A stretch of DNA of 64,000 bases from Glutamicibacter uratoxydans (GTDB lineage: Bacteria; Actinomycetota; Actinomycetes; Actinomycetales; Micrococcaceae). Position numbers and translations under genes: made by a program. Positions 60,912 through 64,000 of the stretch are shown here, piece after piece. The first letter of the stretch is position 1. Every line of letters starts with the position of its first letter. The stretch spans positions 124,001 to 188,000 of the forward strand of contig NZ_BJNY01000004.1 in assembly GCF_006539925.1 (NCBI RefSeq), given 5' to 3'. Under the pieces are notes generated by a model, which saw nothing but the letters and a program-made list of their open reading frames with translations, made no database searches and was not told the origin of the DNA.

Positions 60912-61856
60912 CTAGATCAGCTTCTTGGGCTCGGGAAGGCTGCCCGCCTTCGGCGCACGCAGCATGTCTGCCAGGACGAAGAGCACAGCAACCCAAACCA
61001 GGCCAAATCCGATCCAGCGTTCAGGCGGCATCTGCTCGCCGAAGGCCAAGAGGCCCAGGATGAACTGGATCAGCGGAGCAAGGAACTGCAGCGAGCCGAG
61101 GGTGCTCAGCGGCAGGCGGCGGGCGGCTCCGCCGAAAAGCAGTAGCGGCACCGCAGTGATGATGCCGCTGGCAGCCAGCAGCAGCACTACGCCGAAGTTC
61201 TCCGCACCGGCCAGCGCAGAGTTCTGCTGCGCTGCGAGCCAGCCGATGAACAGGGCGGAGAATGGAGCAAGCAGCAGTGTCTCCATGGTCAGCGTCCCCA
61301 ACGCCGTTCCGCTCTGGCCCACCTTGTTCTTCACGAGGCCGTAGAAGCCAAAGGAGAACGCCAGCCCCAGTGAAATCCACGGAACCCGGCCCAAGCCGAC
61401 AGTCAGCACTACAACGGCGATGGCGGCAAAGCCGACTGCCACCCACTGCAGGGTGCGCAGCTTCTCCTTGAGCACCACCACACCCAGCAAGATCGCCACT
61501 ATGGGATTGATGAAGTAGCCCAAGGAGGCTTCAAGCACGTGCCCGGTAAGCACCGCCACCGCGTAGAGAATCCAGTTCGCGGCGATTAGGGCACTGGCGA
61601 GCGCCAACTGGCCCACAGTTTTCCCATCCCTGAACATTGCCAGGAATTGGCGCATCTGCTTGGTGATGAACAGCAGAAGAACGCAGAACACCAGGGAGAA
61701 GACCACGCGCACTGCCACGAATTCGAAGGCAGAGATCATGGGCAGCATCAGGAAGTAGACGGGCAGCAGTCCCCAGATCAAGTACGCTGAAGCACCTTGA
61801 AGTAAGCCGTAGCTATGCTCGGAACGGATAGGAGTCACGGTGGTGCTTGCGCTCAT
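60912..61856 (-). CDS. rarD: RarD-type EamA-family transporter
   Basis: A 314-residue ten-helix protein of the drug/metabolite transporter superfamily, RarD subfamily. It shows GLLQGASAYLIWGLLPVYF at the N-terminus, ANWILYAVAVLTGHVLEASLGYFINP in the first repeat and LGSLQFLAPLIQFILGLLAFGE in the second. The exported or imported substrate is not known. It is monocistronic, ending at the gabT terminator. Confidence 0.88.
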   Translation of the reverse strand: MSASTTVTPIRSEHSYGLLQGASAYLIWGLLPVYFLMLPMISAFEFVAVRVVFSLVFCVLLLFITKQMRQFLAMFRDGKTVGQLALASALIAANWILYAVAVLTGHVLEASLGYFINPIVAILLGVVVLKEKLRTLQWVAVGFAAIAVVVLTVGLGRVPWISLGLAFSFGFYGLVKNKVGQSGTALGTLTMETLLLAPFSALFIGWLAAQQNSALAGAENFGVVLLLAASGIITAVPLLLFGGAARRLPLSTLGSLQFLAPLIQFILGLLAFGEQMPPERWIGFGLVWVAVLFVLADMLRAPKAGSLPEPKKLI

Positions 61857-62095
61857 GTAGTCGGTACGCTTTCAAGTGATTTCTATGATGTCGGATTTCT
61901 TATTTTCATCCAATAAGAAGTTCAGGCCACAACGTACAACACCTATAGGCACGCAATATTCCCGAATGAATTGTTCTCCGGATGATTGTGATGTTCCGCG
62001 CAACTGGAACCAGCAACGCAAACCATGCGTTGATTAGACTAGAGATACGCCGATAGTGATGAATTCGGCTTCTAGTCGTAGGGGAGAACGTCAAC

Positions 62096-62977
62096 GTGCA
62101 CGGACATAACAATGGGCTTAAAACAGCATTCCTGCTCGGAGGAATGTTTGCGCTGCTGCTGGCCTTGGGTTCGCTGATAGCCTCAGGCACCCGCAACCCG
62201 ACATTCATTTGGGTCTTTGCGTTGATCGGTGTGGGAACCACCGCCTATGGCTACTGGAACAGTGACAAGCTCGCCCTGCGCTCCATGCGCGCCTACCCGG
62301 TTTCCGAAGCCGAGCAGCCAGCGATGTACCGCATTGTGCGCGAGCTGTCGATGAATGCCCAGCAGCCGATGCCGCGGCTCTATGTTTCGCCCACCGCATC
62401 GCCCAACGCCTTTGCCACCGGGCGCAATCCGCAGAACGCCGCAGTGTGCTGCACCGAAGGCATCCTGCAGCTGCTCAATGAGCGTGAACTGCGCGGCGTT
62501 CTTGGCCATGAGCTCATGCACGTCTACAACCGGGATATCCTCACTTCCTCGGTGGCAGCGGCAATCGCCGGCGTCATCACCTCGGTCGCGCAGTTCCTGA
62601 TGTTCTTCGGCGGCGGCAGCAGCAATGGGGAGAACCGCAACGTCAATCCCATCGCGCTCATTGCCCTGTCCCTGCTGGCTCCGCTGGCTGCCTCGATCAT
62701 CCAGATGGCAGTCAGCCGCACCCGCGAGTACGACGCGGATGAAGACGGAGCCAAGCTCACCGGTGACCCGTTGGCACTGGCCAGTGCACTGCGCCGGCTG
62801 GAATCCGGCATCAGCCAAGCACCGTTGGCTACCGACGACCAGAAGCTGGTCAACAGCTCGCACCTGATGATTGCCAATCCCTTTGGATCGCGCATGAAAC
62901 AGATGTTCTCCACCCACCCGCCGATGGAAGACCGCATTGCCCGCCTGGAATCGATGGCCGGCGGCCGCCAGTACTAG
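62096..62977 (+). CDS. htpX: Zinc metalloprotease HtpX (M48B)
   Basis: A 293-residue membrane protease for misfolded membrane proteins. Zinc ligands are H138 and H142 in HELMH, with a third glutamate in [14 protein letters not shown] (about residue 213). N-terminal helices are at about 10-30 and 36-53, with another pair after the HELMH helix (about 152-173 and 187-205). The start is GTG 62096. The 239-bp upstream region has no gene. Confidence 0.94.
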   Translation: MHGHNNGLKTAFLLGGMFALLLALGSLIASGTRNPTFIWVFALIGVGTTAYGYWNSDKLALRSMRAYPVSEAEQPAMYRIVRELSMNAQQPMPRLYVSPTASPNAFATGRNPQNAAVCCTEGILQLLNERELRGVLGHELMHVYNRDILTSSVAAAIAGVITSVAQFLMFFGGGSSNGENRNVNPIALIALSLLAPLAASIIQMAVSRTREYDADEDGAKLTGDPLALASALRRLESGISQAPLATDDQKLVNSSHLMIANPFGSRMKQMFSTHPPMEDRIARLESMAGGRQY

Positions 62978-62991
62978 GTCTCCGCTTAAAG

Positions 62992-63031
62992 AAGGAAGGA
63001 GAGGAGCTCAAGTGAGCTCCTCTCCTTCCTT
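62992..63031. terminator. Bidirectional terminator (htpX / yajQ)
   Basis: A perfect 19-bp stem (62992-63010 with 63013-63031) with a 2-base apex, A-rich on the left and T-rich on the right, between convergent genes. Confidence 0.87.
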
Positions 63032-63054
63032 TCTTTAACTGCCGCGGACAGCGC

Positions 63055-63543
63055 CTAGCGGTAGTTGATGAACTGCAGGTCGGCTTCTTCGAAGTCCTTG
63101 AGCAGCGCGATGATGCTCTGCAGGTCGTCGCGGGACTTGGAGGACACGCGCAGCTCGTCACCCTGGATGACGGACTTGACGCCCTTCGGGCCCTCGTCGC
63201 GGATCAGCTTATTGATCTTCTTGGCGACATCCTGTGCGATGCCTTCCTTGATGCTTGCCTCGATACGGTATTCCTTGCCCGAGGCGTAAGGCTCGCCGGC
63301 ATCCAAAGACTTCAGCGAGATGTTGCGCTTGACCAGCTTGGACTGGAAGACATCCAGTACCGCCTTGACGCGCTCTTCCGAGTTGGCCTTTAGCAGGATC
63401 TTCTCGCCGCTGAAATCAATCTCGGCGCCGACGCCCTTGAAATCGTAGCGCTGCTGAATTTCCTTCTGCGCCTGGTGCAGCGCATTGGATACTTCCTGGC
63501 TGTCTACCTTGCTTACAACGTCAAAACTGGAATCGCTAGCCAT
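63055..63543 (-). CDS. yajQ: YajQ family cyclic di-GMP-binding protein
   Basis: A 162-residue YajQ (DUF520) protein with two ferredoxin-like RNA-binding-type domains. Motifs are [24 protein letters not shown] at the start, [19 protein letters not shown] and [14 protein letters not shown]. YajQ homologues bind c-di-GMP or nucleic acid, and the role in actinobacteria is unclear. AAGGAG lies before ATG 63543. The frame is open 12 codons further but without a good site. Confidence 0.93.
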   Translation of the reverse strand: MASDSSFDVVSKVDSQEVSNALHQAQKEIQQRYDFKGVGAEIDFSGEKILLKANSEERVKAVLDVFQSKLVKRNISLKSLDAGEPYASGKEYRIEASIKEGIAQDVAKKINKLIRDEGPKGVKSVIQGDELRVSSKSRDDLQSIIALLKDFEEADLQFINYR

Positions 63544-63725
63544 GTGACTACTCCTTGTGAGAACGGTTCTGATTCGCATCCAAGATTACCGGTTTCGGGC
63601 CGTAAAAACGTGCTGTGATCAGGGTTACAGCAAAAAGAGCCCTTTCGATTTCCCATCGCCGAAAATCTCCTGTAGAGTTATTTCTCGTTCCGACAAGAAC
63701 AAATGTTCTTGAAAGGGATCATCTC

Positions 63726-63807
63726 GGCAGATTACCCGAGTGGCCAAAGGGGGCTGACTGTAAATCAGCTGGCAACGCCTTCACTGGTTCGAATCCAGTA
63801 TCTGCCA
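63726..63807 (+). tRNA. tRNA-Tyr (anticodon GTA)
   Basis: An 82-nt type II tRNA. The acceptor arm is GGCAGAT (63726-63732) paired with ATCTGCC (63800-63806), with discriminator A at 63807. The anticodon stem CTGA/TCAG encloses the loop CTGTAAA with anticodon GTA at 63760-63762. The T arm GGTTCGAATCC is intact, and a long variable arm is present as expected for tyrosine. CCA is not encoded (ACA follows). A 7-bp hairpin (63694-63711) lies just upstream. Confidence 0.95.
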
Positions 63808-63812
63808 CAAAT

Positions 63813-63840
63813 AACTCCCAGATCGAAAGATCTGGGAGTT
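63813..63840 (+). terminator. Terminator after tRNA-Tyr
   Basis: A 12-bp perfect stem (63813-63824 with 63829-63840), a GAAA loop and six Ts. Confidence 0.88.
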
Positions 63841-63962
63841 TTTTGATTTTCGGGGCATGTGAAAAAGTTGACCATGCCGATTTAGTGCCCGGCATCACCT
63901 TTCAAGGTTGCTGAATCGCACATTTCTACGTTTTCCTAGCTACTGTCCGCTACCGTGTAACC

Positions 63963-64000
63963 ATGGCTACAAAAAATGTAAGCGAAAACGACTTCGCTCA
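63963..64000 (+). CDS. Start of a plus-strand gene (partial; possibly thioredoxin-like)
   Basis: Only 12 codons are in the window (MATKNVSENDFA). The N-terminus recalls actinobacterial thioredoxins, which begin with similar K-N-V-(T/S)-x-x-x-F patterns, but this is weak. No Shine-Dalgarno is seen. TACCGT, 6 bp before the ATG, could be the -10 of a leaderless transcript. Confidence 0.35.
   Translation, partial: MATKNVSENDFA

Noticed and set aside
63615-63914. 99-codon frame over tRNA-Tyr
   Set aside because: It overlaps a complete tRNA gene and its terminator.

Overview
The window looks like a chromosomal segment from a high-GC actinobacterium of the Micrococcaceae (Arthrobacter/Glutamicibacter type). 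The signs are strong G/C bias at third codon positions, many GTG/TTG starts, system II cytochrome c maturation genes, a menaquinone-only quinone pathway, DUF222-HNH and DUF4229 proteins, and a PaaR/TetR-type phenylacetate regulon. The genus is inferred from gene content, not proven. Nothing looks like a prophage or large island.

Layout. 0-4.2 kb: cytochrome c biogenesis operon (tlpA-ccdA-resB-ccsB). 4.2-6.5 kb: an array of five ~120-bp palindrome-headed repeats directly downstream of a DUF222-HNH gene. 6.6-10.5 kb: two small membrane proteins, then menB-menE-menA on the minus strand behind an MHS-family transporter. 12.3-24.2 kb: first half of the phenylacetate (PAA) regulon (paaJ-paaF-paaH, paaZ, and paaI-paaK-paaR), interrupted by a RIO kinase, a tyrosine phosphatase, a VOC protein, a second hotdog thioesterase and a PnuC-like transporter. 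24.3-30.6 kb: GNAT-GrpB fusion, oligopeptidase B, an amino-acid ABC transporter with a fused binding protein and permease, and DoxX. 30.7-35.4 kb: paaABCDE-paaG. 36-42.6 kb: an orphan BMP lipoprotein, an Lrp regulator and a branched-chain 2-oxoacid dehydrogenase operon. 42.6-55 kb: PAP2 phosphatase, menC, PhoX, menD, a lipoprotein, a second amino-acid ABC operon, menF and a polyprenyl diphosphate synthase. 55-61.9 kb: HIT and SUKH-like proteins, a PucR regulator facing an NSS transporter with a 45-residue small subunit and gabT, then rarD. 62-64 kb: htpX, yajQ, tRNA-Tyr and the start of a further gene.

How the genes work together. PaaK activates phenylacetate to its CoA ester, PaaABCDE epoxidises the ring, PaaG isomerises it to the oxepin, PaaZ opens and oxidises it, and PaaF, PaaH and PaaJ carry out beta-oxidation. 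All four paa transcription units have a closely similar 18-bp inverted repeat at or just after the -10, which is the probable PaaR operator. The men genes, spread over three places, cover chorismate to demethylmenaquinone together with a prenyl-tail synthase. They supply the respiratory chain that also uses the cytochromes c made by the first operon. PucR, the NSS transporter, its small subunit and GabT look like a GABA or amino-acid uptake and transamination unit.

The most unusual feature is the degenerate palindromic repeat array (4241-4750) next to the DUF222-HNH gene. Other points worth a look are the shared PaaR operators, an open reading frame whose only sensible start is ATT/ATC (41592), CRP/GlxR-like sites, and fusion proteins.
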